Below, piece after piece: positions 45,243 through 54,734 of a DNA stretch of 64,000 nucleotides. The notes below the pieces were generated by a model that had not been told where the DNA came from, made no database searches, and saw only the letters and a program-made list of their open reading frames with translations. The position numbers and the translations under genes were made by a program. Where the stretch lies: assembly GCF_036885195.1 (NCBI RefSeq), contig NZ_CP133656.1, positions 3,162,001 through 3,226,000 of the forward strand. Direction: 5' to 3'. The stretch comes from Pectobacterium cacticida (GTDB lineage Bacteria; Pseudomonadota; Gammaproteobacteria; Enterobacterales; Enterobacteriaceae). Each line of letters begins with the position of its first letter. Position 1 is the first letter of the stretch.

Positions 45243-46022
45243 ATGAAACTCACCAATAATACCATTCTGATAACGGGCGGCGGCTCCGGCATTGGCGAGG
45301 CGCTTGCGCATCGCTTCCATGATCTCGGCAATACCGTCATCATCGCAGGGCGGAGACGCGAGGCGCTGGAGCAGGCCATCGCAGGGCGACCCAACATGCA
45401 TGCCATGACATTCGACGTCGAAGACGCAGATGGCATCGCCCTATTCGCCGAAGCGGTGCTGGCCGCGCATCCACAACTTAACGTCCTCATCAATAACGCT
45501 GGCGTCATGTTATCTGAACCACTCGACCGGCAGCGAGATCTCACCGATGCTGAGATGACGATCACCACTAACCTGCTGGGCCCGATCCGACTGACGAATG
45601 CCCTGATTGATCATCTGACACGTCAGAACGATGCAACGATCGTCAATGTCAGTTCCGGCCTCGCCTTTGTCCCCCTCATTGCCAGCCCTACTTACAGCGC
45701 GACCAAGGCCGCAATCCATTCTTACACTATCGCGCTGCGCGAAGCACTTCGCGGTAAGGTGGAAGTGATTGAACTAGCGCCGCCAGGGGTGCAGACCCAG
45801 CTCACTCCGGGGCAAGAGAGTAATTCCACGTTCCTCCCCTTAAATGACTTTGCCGACGAGGTGATGACACTGTTTGCTTGCGAACCCACACCGCCTGAGA
45901 TCTTGGTCGAGCGGGTCGGTTTTCTGCGGTTCGCAGAAGCCGAGAACCGGTTTGATGAAACGCTGGTCACATTAAACGGTCTGAACCGAGCCGTCGAAGC
46001 TTCTTCCGGCTCGGTGCAGTGA
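45243..46022 (+). CDS. Short-chain dehydrogenase (DltE/YbbO-like)
   Basis: A 259-residue classical SDR: ILITGGGSGIGEALAHRF near residue 8, NVLINNAGVM near 82, catalytic Ser in IVNVSSGLAF and YSATKAA (Tyr-xxx-Lys) near 153. The substrate is unknown; the neighbouring HxlR regulator suggests an aldehyde or quinone stress role. GGAGATATTTC precedes the ATG. It is monocistronic and convergent with the next LysR gene. Confidence 0.9.
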   Translation: MKLTNNTILITGGGSGIGEALAHRFHDLGNTVIIAGRRREALEQAIAGRPNMHAMTFDVEDADGIALFAEAVLAAHPQLNVLINNAGVMLSEPLDRQRDLTDAEMTITTNLLGPIRLTNALIDHLTRQNDATIVNVSSGLAFVPLIASPTYSATKAAIHSYTIALREALRGKVEVIELAPPGVQTQLTPGQESNSTFLPLNDFADEVMTLFACEPTPPEILVERVGFLRFAEAENRFDETLVTLNGLNRAVEASSGSVQ

Positions 46023-46103
46023 GCATCGACGTGATCTGACGACGCCCATCTCCGGGTGGACAACCACTCATCCCAGCCCTGAGATCCTCGAAACCTGATC
46101 CTG

Positions 46104-47012
46104 CTAGCGCGGCTCGGCCGACCTGATGAAGTCGAGAAAGGCACGCAGCGGCGGCGGCACCAGACGGCGGTCAGAATAGTAGAGAAAGGGGCCAGGGAAG
46201 GCGACCCACCAATCGGGAAGCACAGGCACAAGACGACCGGCTTCGATATGCGGTCGCAGCCATTCCTCGAACAGGCCGATAATCCCAACACCAGCAACCG
46301 CCATATCAACGGCCAGATCCATCGCACCACTGATGCTAACCGTCAGCGGCCCCTGCGGCGCGATCCGGATCGTCTCGTCTCCGCGCTCAAACTCCCAGGG
46401 GCTGAACAATGAACCGTTGCTGAACCGACCGAGCAGGCATCGGTGCAACAGCAGGTCTCGTGGATGTTCTAGATTGCCCGCTTGCGCGAGGTAGGAGGGC
46501 GCGGCGGCGATGGCGAAGCGCTGCATCCGAGGGCCGATCGGCACGGCAATCATGTCCTGCTCCAGCTTCTCGCCGTAGCGGATCCCGGCATCGGCACCGG
46601 CGGCAAGCACATCGACGACGCTGTCCTCAGCCACCACCTCTACTTGGATCTCGGGATAGCACGCCAAAAATGCAGGTAGGATTGTCGGCAAGACCAGACG
46701 CGCGACACCCACTGGCACGTTCAGACGGAGTGTACCTGTCGGCGTGTCTCGAAGATTATTAAGGCTCGCCAGCGCCGCATCCATTTCCGCCAAGAGGGGA
46801 GCCAGCCGCTCAAGGAGGTGCGCGCCTGCTTCGGTCGGAGAGACGCTGCGGGTCGTGCGATGAAACAGACGCACACCCAGACGCGCCTCCAGGCGGCGGA
46901 CGGTTTCACTGAGCGTCGTCGGGCTTACGCCCAACACGCGCCCTGCTTCGCGGAAACCCCGCGCCGTCGCAACCGCCACAAAGGCCGTTAAATCGTTGAG
47001 GTTTGCAGTCAT
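46104..47012 (-). CDS. LysR-family transcriptional regulator
   Basis: A 302-residue LysR regulator of the CrgA/YafC-like branch (MTANLNDLTAFVAVATARGFREAGRVLGVSPTTLSETVRRLEARLGVRLFHRTTRSVSPTEAG). The effector domain from about 90 includes AGADAGIRYGEKLEQDMIAVPIGPRMQRF, typical of this branch. It is divergent from the alpha/beta hydrolase gene; a perfect 15-bp palindrome lies 12 bp upstream of its ATG. Confidence 0.92.
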   Translation of the reverse strand: MTANLNDLTAFVAVATARGFREAGRVLGVSPTTLSETVRRLEARLGVRLFHRTTRSVSPTEAGAHLLERLAPLLAEMDAALASLNNLRDTPTGTLRLNVPVGVARLVLPTILPAFLACYPEIQVEVVAEDSVVDVLAAGADAGIRYGEKLEQDMIAVPIGPRMQRFAIAAAPSYLAQAGNLEHPRDLLLHRCLLGRFSNGSLFSPWEFERGDETIRIAPQGPLTVSISGAMDLAVDMAVAGVGIIGLFEEWLRPHIEAGRLVPVLPDWWVAFPGPFLYYSDRRLVPPPLRAFLDFIRSAEPR

Positions 47013-47024
47013 TGTCCCGTTATC

Positions 47025-47039
47025 CGTACAGTCTGTACG
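47025..47039. promoter_or_regulatory. Perfect palindrome in LysR/hydrolase promoter region
   Basis: CGTACAG-T-CTGTACG, exact 7-1-7, between the divergent LysR and hydrolase genes; a candidate regulator site. Confidence 0.6.
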
Positions 47040-47120
47040 AATAATACCGGATTATCAAAGTAATCACCAAAGGATAAATTAACGCTCAGCCACCCCGGCT
47101 GAACGTTGAGAGGACATAAC

Positions 47121-48062
47121 ATGACCCAGACACCAGAAGCGACAACTGCACACCCCACCCGCGCCGAGCTCATCGCCGGCCTGGTTTCTTCCATGGCAAA
47201 CCCGGTGCGCTCGCCCATTTTGCGCTCGCCGGCGGATGACGGCATCGCGTTCTCGGAGATCTTCTTTCCGGCGATGGACGGCGTGACGCTCGAAGGCTGG
47301 TTTATCCCAGGCGACAGCGATCGCTTAATCATCGCCAATCACCCGATCTGGGCCAACCGCTACGGCTATCCCGGTCATCTGAAGCCTTACAGCGACACCT
47401 GGGAGGCCAGCGGTAACAACATTGAAGTCAACTTCATGCCGGACTACAAGCACCTGCACGAGGCTGGCTACAACATTCTCGCCTACGACCTGCGCAATTT
47501 CGGCCAGAGCGCGGCTGGCAGCGGCGGCGTGATCGGCAACGGAATCCGTGAATATCGCGACGTGATCGGCTCGCTACACTATGTCCGCTCCCGTCCCGAT
47601 CTCCAGAACATGAAGATCGGTCTGCTCAGCCGCTGCTGCGGCATGAACGCGACTATGGTCGCCATGGCCAGGCATCGTGAGGCGTTCGACAACGTTCGCG
47701 CCATCGTCGCGCCGCAACCGATCTCGCTCAGTTCCTTTTATCGCACGATCCTCGGCCATATGGGCATGCCGGAAGCGCTCCCCGACGTGGCCGACGCCTT
47801 GCGCCGAACGACAAGCATGGAACTGAAGGATATGGACATGCCACAATATGCCACTGCGGTGGATATCCCGACGCTGCTGCTACAGGTTCGCAACGACACG
47901 CTGACGACCCCTGCCGATGTGCAAGCGATGTACGACGCCATGCCAACGGAGCAGAAAGACCTCATCTGGATCGATGGCACCAACCGACGCTTCGATGGCT
48001 ACAACTACTTATCTGGTAACCCCACGCCGATGCTCGACTGGTTTGGGCGCTTTGTCGTCTGA
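47121..48062 (+). CDS. Alpha/beta hydrolase with cysteine at the nucleophile elbow
   Basis: A 313-residue alpha/beta hydrolase. The strand before the nucleophile elbow reads KIGLLSRCCGMNATM, so the usual G-x-S-x-G is S-R-C-C-G and the nucleophile position is Cys, as in dienelactone hydrolases. Other family elements: DGVTLEGWFIPGDSDRLIIANHP (first strands) and YNILAYDLRNFGQSAAGSGG. The candidate acid is Asp in LLLQVRNDTLTTPAD; no obvious catalytic His occurs at the expected end position (WIDGTNRRFDGYNYL). It may be a divergent or inactive hydrolase. ATG 47121 has GAGAGGACATAAC before it. Divergent from LysR; convergent with acnB. Confidence 0.8.
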   Translation: MTQTPEATTAHPTRAELIAGLVSSMANPVRSPILRSPADDGIAFSEIFFPAMDGVTLEGWFIPGDSDRLIIANHPIWANRYGYPGHLKPYSDTWEASGNNIEVNFMPDYKHLHEAGYNILAYDLRNFGQSAAGSGGVIGNGIREYRDVIGSLHYVRSRPDLQNMKIGLLSRCCGMNATMVAMARHREAFDNVRAIVAPQPISLSSFYRTILGHMGMPEALPDVADALRRTTSMELKDMDMPQYATAVDIPTLLLQVRNDTLTTPADVQAMYDAMPTEQKDLIWIDGTNRRFDGYNYLSGNPTPMLDWFGRFVV

Positions 48063-48080
48063 GAACAGGTTCATCACATA

Positions 48081-48106
48081 AAAAAAAGGAGGCGCGAGGC
48101 CTCCTT
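48081..48106. terminator. acnB terminator, bidirectional
   Basis: Exact 8-bp stem AAGGAGGC/GCCTCCTT (48086-48093, 48099-48106). The A-run at 48081-48087 becomes a U-run for minus-strand acnB transcripts. Confidence 0.85.
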
Positions 48107-48110
48107 CGGT

Positions 48111-48138
48111 TTTCGTATAACTAATTTCGTATAACTAA
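48111..48138. repeat. 14-bp tandem duplication
   Basis: TTTCGTATAACTAA occurs twice head to tail, between the acnB stop and its terminator. Probably a simple slippage product. Confidence 0.9.
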
Positions 48139-48144
48139 AGGGCG

Positions 48145-50742
48145 TTAGACGGCAGTCTGGAAAATCACGCTATCGGCTTTTTCCGTATATTGACTTAACT
48201 GGTCAAAATTCAAATAGCGATAGGTGTCCTGCGCGGTTTTATCCACCTGCTCCATATAGGCCTGATACTCTTGCGGTGTGGGTAACCGCCCCAGCAGTGA
48301 CGCGACAGCCGCCAGTTCGGCAGAGGCCAAATAGACATTGGCGCCCGTACCCAAGCGATTCGGGAAGTTACGCGTCGAGGTAGAAACGACCGTGGCACCA
48401 TCAGCCACTCGCGCCTGGTTCCCCATGCACAGCGAGCAGCCGGGGATCTCGATGCGCGCCCCACTCTTACCAAACACGCTGTAGTAGCCCTCTTCCGTCA
48501 ACTGCGCCGCATCCATTTTGGTTGGCGGCGCAACCCACAGGCGGGTCGGCAGTTGGCCTTTGTGACTATCAAGCAGTTTACCCGCGGCGCGGAAGTGCCC
48601 AATGTTAGTCATACAGGAACCGATGAAGACTTCATCAATCTTCTCGCCCTGCACGTCAGACAGCCAGCGAGCGTCATCAGGATCGTTCGGCGCACACAGA
48701 ATCGGCTCTTTAATATCGGCCAGATCGATATCGATCACCGCGGCGTATTCCGCATCGGCATCCGCTTCCAGCAGTTGTGGATCGGCCAGCCATTTTTCCA
48801 TCCCCTGAATACGGCGTTCCAAGGTACGGCGATCGCCGTAACCTTCGGAGATCATCCACTTCAGCAGCACGATGTTGGAGTTCAAATATTCGATAATCGG
48901 CGCTTTATCCAGCTTGATGGTACACCCCGCCGCCGAACGTTCCGCCGAGGCATCCGTCAGTTCAAACGCTTGTTCAACTTTCAGATCCGGCAGGCCTTCG
49001 ATCTCCAGAATACGACCGGAGAAGATGTTCTTTTTGCCTTTCTTCTCAACGGTCAGCAGACCTTGCTTAATTGCATACAACGGAATGGCGTGAACCAGAT
49101 CGCGTAGCGTAATGCCCGGCTGCATTTTGCCTTTGAAGCGCACCAGAACGGATTCCGGCATATCCAGCGGCATTACGCCTGTCGCGGCAGCAAACGCCAC
49201 CAGCCCAGAGCCTGCCGGGAAGGAGATGCCAATCGGGAAACGCGTATGAGAATCGCCGCCGGTTCCTACGGTATCCGGCAGCAGCATACGGTTAAGCCAA
49301 GAATGAATCACGCCGTCGCCCGGTCGCAGCGAAACACCGCCGCGATTCATGATGAAATCAGGCAGCGTATGGTGCGTGGTCACATCGACAGGTTTTGGAT
49401 AAGCGGCGGTATGACAGAATGACTGCATCACCAGATCGGCGGAGAACCCCAGACAGGCCAAGTCTTTCAGCTCATCGCGGGTCATAGGCCCGGTGGTGTC
49501 CTGTGAGCCGACAGAGGTCATCTTCGGTTCACAATATTCGTTCGGACGGATCCCGGCAACGCCACAGGCACGTCCCACCATTTTCTGCGCCAGAGAGAAG
49601 CCTTTATTACTGGCCTCAACCGCCTTGGAAATACGGAAGACGTCGCTATGCGGCAAGCCAAGCGACTCACGCGCTTTTGACGTTAGCCCACGACCGATGA
49701 TCAGGGGAATACGGCCCCCCGCGCGAACTTCATCTAGCAAGACATCGGTCTTCAGCGCGAATGTCGCCAACACCTCATCGGTGTCATGACGACGCACTTC
49801 GCCTTTATAGGGGTAGATATCAATCACATCGCCCATATTTAGCGCACTAACATCCACTTCGATCGGCAGCGCACCCGCGTCTTCCATGGTATTAAAGAAA
49901 ATAGGGGCGATTTTACCACCCAGCACCACACCGCCACCGCGTTTGTTCGGCACATGGGGGATATCATCGCCCATGAACCACAGCACCGAGTTGGTCGCCG
50001 ATTTACGCGATGACCCCGTCCCTACGACGTCGCCAACGTAAGCCAGCGGGAAGCCTTTCTGGTTCAGTGCTTCAATCTGTTTGATCGGCCCGACAACGCC
50101 CGGCTGATCGGGCTCAATACCTTCGCGGGCATTTTTCAGCATTGCCAGTGCGTGCAGCGGAATATCCGGGCGCGACCAGGCATCAGGAGCCGGAGATAGG
50201 TCATCCGTGTTCGTTTCACCGGTGACTTTAAACACGGTTACGGTAATTTTTTCCGCCAGTTGCGGGCGGGACAGGAACCACTCGGCGTCGGCCCAGGATT
50301 GAATCACTTGTTTGGCATACGCATTGCCCGCTTTCGCTTTTTCTTCTACATCATAGAAGTTGTCAAACATCAGCAACGTATGAGACAACGCCTCGGCGGC
50401 AATAGGCGCCAGCGTGTCGTTATCAAGCGCATCAATCAGTGGATGGATGTTATAGCCCCCCTGCATGGTGCCCAGTAGCTCGATCGCTTTTTCCGGGGTG
50501 ACCAGCGGGGAAGTGGCTTCACCTTTGGCAACGGCAGCCAAGAAACCGGCTTTTACATATGCGGCTTCATCAACGCCGGGGGGGACGCGGTTAATCAACA
50601 GATCTAGCAACACTTCTTCTTCGCCCGCCGGAGGATGCTTGAGTAATTCAACCAGCGCGGCCATCTGCGTGGCATCTAACGGTTTAGGAACAATCCCCAG
50701 TGCAGCCCGGTCGGCCACGTGCTTACGATATTCTTCTAGCAC
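48145..50742 (-). CDS. acnB: Aconitate hydratase B
   Basis: The main TCA-cycle aconitase, interconverting citrate and isocitrate with a [4Fe-4S] cluster, also able to dehydrate/hydrate 2-methyl-cis-aconitate. From the GTG at 50742 (VLEEYRKHVADRAALGIVPKPLDATQ, GAGGAGAACGTC before it) the protein is 865 residues, equal to E. coli AcnB. The N-terminal HEAT-like domain and the swivel domain precede the catalytic domains; cluster-binding Cys lie in FIGSCMTNIGHFRAAG and GCSLCMGNQARV, with active-site regions FCHTAAYPKP and GTGGDSHTRFPIG. A longer frame from 50808 adds 22 acidic residues foreign to the family. In E. coli it is followed by yacL. Confidence 0.97.
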   Translation of the reverse strand: MLEEYRKHVADRAALGIVPKPLDATQMAALVELLKHPPAGEEEVLLDLLINRVPPGVDEAAYVKAGFLAAVAKGEATSPLVTPEKAIELLGTMQGGYNIHPLIDALDNDTLAPIAAEALSHTLLMFDNFYDVEEKAKAGNAYAKQVIQSWADAEWFLSRPQLAEKITVTVFKVTGETNTDDLSPAPDAWSRPDIPLHALAMLKNAREGIEPDQPGVVGPIKQIEALNQKGFPLAYVGDVVGTGSSRKSATNSVLWFMGDDIPHVPNKRGGGVVLGGKIAPIFFNTMEDAGALPIEVDVSALNMGDVIDIYPYKGEVRRHDTDEVLATFALKTDVLLDEVRAGGRIPLIIGRGLTSKARESLGLPHSDVFRISKAVEASNKGFSLAQKMVGRACGVAGIRPNEYCEPKMTSVGSQDTTGPMTRDELKDLACLGFSADLVMQSFCHTAAYPKPVDVTTHHTLPDFIMNRGGVSLRPGDGVIHSWLNRMLLPDTVGTGGDSHTRFPIGISFPAGSGLVAFAAATGVMPLDMPESVLVRFKGKMQPGITLRDLVHAIPLYAIKQGLLTVEKKGKKNIFSGRILEIEGLPDLKVEQAFELTDASAERSAAGCTIKLDKAPIIEYLNSNIVLLKWMISEGYGDRRTLERRIQGMEKWLADPQLLEADADAEYAAVIDIDLADIKEPILCAPNDPDDARWLSDVQGEKIDEVFIGSCMTNIGHFRAAGKLLDSHKGQLPTRLWVAPPTKMDAAQLTEEGYYSVFGKSGARIEIPGCSLCMGNQARVADGATVVSTSTRNFPNRLGTGANVYLASAELAAVASLLGRLPTPQEYQAYMEQVDKTAQDTYRYLNFDQLSQYTEKADSVIFQTAV

Positions 50743-50886
50743 GACGTTCTCCTCGCTCTCATTGTCTTCATTTTGCCCGGCGCTCTGGTTCCCGCTTATG
50801 ATGTCCATGCCTGGGTGTCAGCGTGTGGATGTAAGGTAGTAGAGTGCCCGGTCCAGCCTCGCCAGCATATCAGGATTTGAATTGAT

Positions 50887-50902
50887 TGTTAATTCGTTCA
50901 CA
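50887..50902. promoter_or_regulatory. CRP-like site upstream of acnB
   Basis: TGTTAATTCGTTCACA matches TGTGA-N6-TCACA in nine of ten positions, 145 bp upstream of the acnB start. CRP control of acnB is known in E. coli. The rest of the 471-bp gap to 51213 shows no gene apart from a doubtful 36-codon frame at 50934-51044. Confidence 0.5.
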
Positions 50903-51155
50903 TAATAGCAACATTATTATTTAACAACATCACATGCCCAAATTTGCCATCACTGAAAAATACCGGCGCTTGCAGGATAACATGTCCCCGCTGGCGCACA
51001 CTATCTATGCCTGGATATTGGGTTTACGCGCCAGGCAGCGTTGACCATGTTGTTAGCGTATGAAGACGCGTTGGACGCATGTATGTCCTACTATTGCCTC
51101 ATCAATCTGGGCGAGATATCGCTACCTTAAAACGCCTGTTTTCCCCGTTCGCACT

Positions 51156-51191
51156 AAAAAAAACGCCACGGTGAGCTTACACCGTGGCGTT
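51156..51191 (-). terminator. Terminator after siderophore receptor gene
   Basis: Exact 12-bp stem AACGCCACGGTG/CACCGTGGCGTT (51162-51173, 51180-51191) with an A-run on the left, i.e. a U-run for the minus-strand transcript. Confidence 0.88.
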
Positions 51192-51213
51192 ATCACCAGC
51201 ATAAACGGTATCG

Positions 51214-53481
51214 TTAGAACGAGGTATTTACGCTAATAAAGAAAGTCCGCCCCGGTTCGTTGTAGGTCGCGGCACCCGCGCCCGCGCCATTGTTATTAAG
51301 GCTCTGCGCATTACCGGCACGGAATTGACGTTTATCGAACAGATTCTCCACACCAGCCGTAACGCTAGCGTACTTGTTAACGTCATAAGTCGTACTCAAG
51401 CCGAAAATAGCATAGGGGCTAACCTCATGTCGGTCGTAACCGCTGGTGGGCTCTCCTTTATAGTTCAGTTTTTTCGGCTGTTGCCGTCCATACCACGTCA
51501 CGTCTGTCAGGAAGGAGAGATTGTCAGTTGCTTGCCAACTGACAGAGGAATTCAGTGTGAATTCCGGCGTGATCGACAGACGATCGCCTGTGGTTTTATT
51601 TTCCGAACGCAACATCCAGGTGAGATTGTTATTCCAACTAATCGTCTCTGTCACTGGGATGTTTACCGTACCTTCCAACCCTTCCACCAGCGCTTTAGGA
51701 ATATTTTCCCACTGATAAATATTAGAATTGGTATAGTTTCCTGTTCCGCCAACCGCATTCCCTCTCAAGGTCATACCCGACTCAATTTTGTTGCGGTAAT
51801 CGTTACGGAAATAGGTGATGCCAGCCTGATAACCGTCACGGTTAAATTCAATACCGACTTCCTTATTAATGCTGGTTTCCGCATTCAGGTCATGGGTTCC
51901 CATCAGATAGCACGAACCGCCGCCATAACAGCCGTTACCGCGGCTATATAGCAGATAGTTTGGATTCAACTGATAGAGGTTTGGCGCTTTATAAGCACGG
52001 GCAATCCCCATTTTCAACGTGAAATCGTCGCCCAGTTGTTGCGACAGGTTCAGTGACGGGCTCCAGTTATTACCAACGATGCTGTGATGATCAAAACGTA
52101 ATGCGGGTGTCAGCATCGTACTGTTAGTCACTTCGATATTGTCTTCGATAAAAATAGACGCAATGCGTGCTGACATTTTATCGCCACGATTCACATCTGC
52201 GATTGAACCGATGCTGCCACCTTCCGAGGTTCCCTGCGTATTAGACGCCGGATCGCGCATCTTCTGTTCAACCCATTCGGCACCAATAGTCGCAGTCTGA
52301 TTAAACAGTGCTTCAAACGGAAGATTCACCTCACTATGCGCGGTATAGGCATTGAGCGTAATCGTTTTGTAGTCATTTCCTACGGGTCTGCCAGCCGGCC
52401 CCCCCGATAACTGCTCGAAAATACGCGTATTATGTGTATTTTCATACTGAACATAGGAAAGCGTATTAATGCCGCTGTCCCAATAACCGCGATGGGTAAC
52501 GGAAAAATTTTGTCGATACATGCGGTTCGTTTCCTGACCGTAGTTCGCCAGCGTATCTTCCTTGCCATTATTGTTCTCAGTGTCTCCTGCATAAATATTG
52601 CCCTGACGACTGAAACCCGCTTCAAAGTCCAGCGTCTGCTGCGGCATAAATTCCCAACGCAATAGACCGTTGATATCTTTATTACGCACACCTTCTCGCC
52701 CTGCCGGGACAGTGACCACCGCAGGATTCAGTTGATGACCGTCGTTGATATCCCAAGCATCGGCCTGCGTTTTATTAACATTACCGAACAAGCGGAAACT
52801 TAGGTTATCCGTTAACCCTCCCATCAGGTTGAAATCTGTGCGCTTAGTCGCCCCCTCAGCACGGTGCTCAGGCGCATTCATATAACTATTCCACGCGCCG
52901 TGCCACTCCTGCGTCGGCTGTTTGGTGATGATATTGACCACGCCGCCCGCGGCACCATTCCCATAACGTGCCGCCGCAGGGCCACGCAGCACTTCAATAC
53001 GTTCGACCATATCGGCGGGCACCCAGTTAGTGTCGCCACGGGTATCGCGCTCGCCGCGCCAGCCATAGCGTACAGCATTGCGGCTGGAAACCGGCTTGCC
53101 ATCCACCAGAATCAGCGTATTTTCCGGCCCCATACCGCGGATATCGATCTGTCGATTATTACCGCGAGAACCGCTGGTTGAGTTACCGGATAAGTTGACG
53201 CCGGGCATGGTGCGAATCAGCGCCGACAGGTCGTTAGCGGGCGGGCGTTTGCTGATATCTTCCGCAGTGATTACCGACACGCCCGGTGCCTGACGAGTTT
53301 GCTCTGCGGCTGTCACGACCATCGTATCGCCCGCCGCACTGCTGGCGGCCTGATTTTGCGCCTGAGAGGCAGGTTCTGCTGAAGGAATGGTCGAGGTCTG
53401 CGCCGCACTCAGGAACGACGTCATTCCGCAGCCAACGCCAATAAGCGTCGCCAGATAATGGCGCGATTGTGGTAGTTTCAT
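51214..53481 (-). CDS. TonB-dependent catecholate siderophore receptor (FepA/PfeA-like)
   Basis: An outer-membrane receptor of about 755 residues from ATG 53481. Signal peptide MKLPQSRHYLATLIGVGCG...SAAQ, TonB box DTMVVTAAEQ, plug domain (GVSVITAEDISKRPPANDLSALIRTMPGVNL...MGPENTLILVDGKPVSSRNAVRYGWRGERDTRGDTNWVPADMVERIEVLRGPAAARYGNGAAGGVVNIITK), then a 22-strand barrel ending GRTFFISVNTSF with terminal Phe. The RYGWRGERDTRGDTNWVP stretch is characteristic of enterobactin-type receptors FepA/PfeA/IroN. AGGATGATTTTG precedes the ATG; upstream frames add 37 residues. A Fur-like box lies upstream and an AraC regulator is divergent. No siderophore synthesis genes are near, so it may take up foreign catecholates. 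Confidence 0.94.
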   Translation of the reverse strand: MKLPQSRHYLATLIGVGCGMTSFLSAAQTSTIPSAEPASQAQNQAASSAAGDTMVVTAAEQTRQAPGVSVITAEDISKRPPANDLSALIRTMPGVNLSGNSTSGSRGNNRQIDIRGMGPENTLILVDGKPVSSRNAVRYGWRGERDTRGDTNWVPADMVERIEVLRGPAAARYGNGAAGGVVNIITKQPTQEWHGAWNSYMNAPEHRAEGATKRTDFNLMGGLTDNLSFRLFGNVNKTQADAWDINDGHQLNPAVVTVPAGREGVRNKDINGLLRWEFMPQQTLDFEAGFSRQGNIYAGDTENNNGKEDTLANYGQETNRMYRQNFSVTHRGYWDSGINTLSYVQYENTHNTRIFEQLSGGPAGRPVGNDYKTITLNAYTAHSEVNLPFEALFNQTATIGAEWVEQKMRDPASNTQGTSEGGSIGSIADVNRGDKMSARIASIFIEDNIEVTNSTMLTPALRFDHHSIVGNNWSPSLNLSQQLGDDFTLKMGIARAYKAPNLYQLNPNYLLYSRGNGCYGGGSCYLMGTHDLNAETSINKEVGIEFNRDGYQAGITYFRNDYRNKIESGMTLRGNAVGGTGNYTNSNIYQWENIPKALVEGLEGTVNIPVTETISWNNNLTWMLRSENKTTGDRLSITPEFTLNSSVSWQATDNLSFLTDVTWYGRQQPKKLNYKGEPTSGYDRHEVSPYAIFGLSTTYDVNKYASVTAGVENLFDKRQFRAGNAQSLNNNGAGAGAATYNEPGRTFFISVNTSF

Positions 53482-53600
53482 CAAAATCATCCTGCCCTGT
53501 AGTATGTGAATGCGAGTATGTGAATGCGTCGCCTGTTTCTCCGTATTGCCGAAAACCGGTAATGCTTTTATCTTGCGATCTGGCGACGCCAACGAAAAAT

Positions 53601-53619
53601 GCTATTGAGAAGTATTTGC
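53601..53619. promoter_or_regulatory. Fur-like box between receptor and AraC gene
   Basis: GCTATTGAGAAGTATTTGC matches the 19-bp Fur consensus in 12 of 19 positions by eye. It lies 120 bp upstream of the receptor ATG, in the shared promoter. Moderate match only. Confidence 0.5.
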
Positions 53620-53748
53620 ATTACCATTCTGGCGCGGTCATTGTTACATTGGTCATTCAGGACGGGGTTTGCTCTAGCAGCAAAATGTTTTGCCAAAGCA
53701 TCAAAATGGAAGGCGCAGGTCGCGGAGTTCAATCAGGTAGGTCATCAC

Positions 53749-54732
53749 GTGCGCAACTTCACTCGGTCATCAAAGCCGATCTACAAAGATCATATTGTTC
53801 AGCAATCAAGTTTGGTCGCGAATAATTACCGGTTTATCGGCCCTCGGCTGATCGATAATGTACCCGTGCTATTCGGGTCGTTCAGCGTCGTGCAACTCAA
53901 TCCCTATCTGATCCTGCATACAGCGGATGTGGTGAATCGCCATAATATGAAGAGCCAAAACATGCTGGATGACGGGATCAAACTTGCGATTGTGGTAAGC
54001 GGTAATGCACATATCTCTTTTGGTCATCGGGAATTGCATTTAGGTGAGGGCCAGCCAGCCTCGCTGATTGCACTGACGGAACCGACAATGTTTACCCGTA
54101 TCGGCAAGCGAGATGAATATGAACGAACCATAACGCTAACGTTCGATCGAGAATGGCTGTACGGCAATATGCTGGATACGGTTAGCGACTGGCAGGCTAT
54201 CTACGATTTCACACAAACGCACCTGGCAACACACCTCTGGAAGCCGTCCCAGCAGGCGCGGGCGATAGCGTTACAAACGTTGAATGCGGAGCCTTGCCAA
54301 ACGCCACTGCAACGCCTCTATCTCGAAACCCAGTGCACCCACCTGATTATCGAAGCGTTTACGTCACTGATCGCGAGTGCGGCACAGGAGAAGCGTAGCG
54401 GCATGACTCTGCGTAGCTATCACCGTATTGAGCAGATTCGCGAGATGCTGGAAAGCGGCCGCGCCGATCACCTTTCGCTGTGCGAAATCGCCAAAAGCGT
54501 CAACATGAGTGAAAGCACGCTACAGCGCCACTTCCGCCAGACGTTCAAAATGAGCGTGTTTGAATATCTGCGTAACTGCCGCTTACAGCGCGCCATGCTG
54601 GCCTTGCAGAAAGATGGCATCAGTATTGCGCAGGCGGCCAGCATTGCGGGTTACAACAGCCCCGCCAATTTTGCTACGGCTCTGCGGCGCGCCTTCGGTA
54701 TCACCCCGAAGCAGCTTAAAGATCGCTTCTGA
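53749..54732 (+). CDS. AraC-family regulator (PchR-like)
   Basis: A transcription activator whose C-terminal 100 residues hold the two AraC helix-turn-helix motifs (LSLCEIAKSVNMSESTLQRHFRQTFKMSVFEYLRNCRLQRAMLALQKDGISIAQAASIAGYNSPANFATALRRAFGITPKQLKDRF). The N-terminal ligand domain includes DDGIKLAIVVSGNAHISFGHRELHLGEGQPASLIALTEP, as in PchR-type siderophore sensors. The frame is open from ATG 53599, but that would run through the Fur-like box; GTG 53749 (GGTAGGTCATCAC before it, about 327 residues) is the better but uncertain start. It is divergent from the FepA-like receptor and should activate it when the ferric siderophore is present. Confidence 0.87.
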   Translation: MRNFTRSSKPIYKDHIVQQSSLVANNYRFIGPRLIDNVPVLFGSFSVVQLNPYLILHTADVVNRHNMKSQNMLDDGIKLAIVVSGNAHISFGHRELHLGEGQPASLIALTEPTMFTRIGKRDEYERTITLTFDREWLYGNMLDTVSDWQAIYDFTQTHLATHLWKPSQQARAIALQTLNAEPCQTPLQRLYLETQCTHLIIEAFTSLIASAAQEKRSGMTLRSYHRIEQIREMLESGRADHLSLCEIAKSVNMSESTLQRHFRQTFKMSVFEYLRNCRLQRAMLALQKDGISIAQAASIAGYNSPANFATALRRAFGITPKQLKDRF

Positions 54733-54734
54733 TT

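Noticed and set aside
50934..51044. A 36-codon plus-strand frame (MPKFAITEKYRRLQDNM...) upstream of acnB.
   Set aside because: No Shine-Dalgarno sequence before the ATG and no family known to me; kept only as a note in the gap description.
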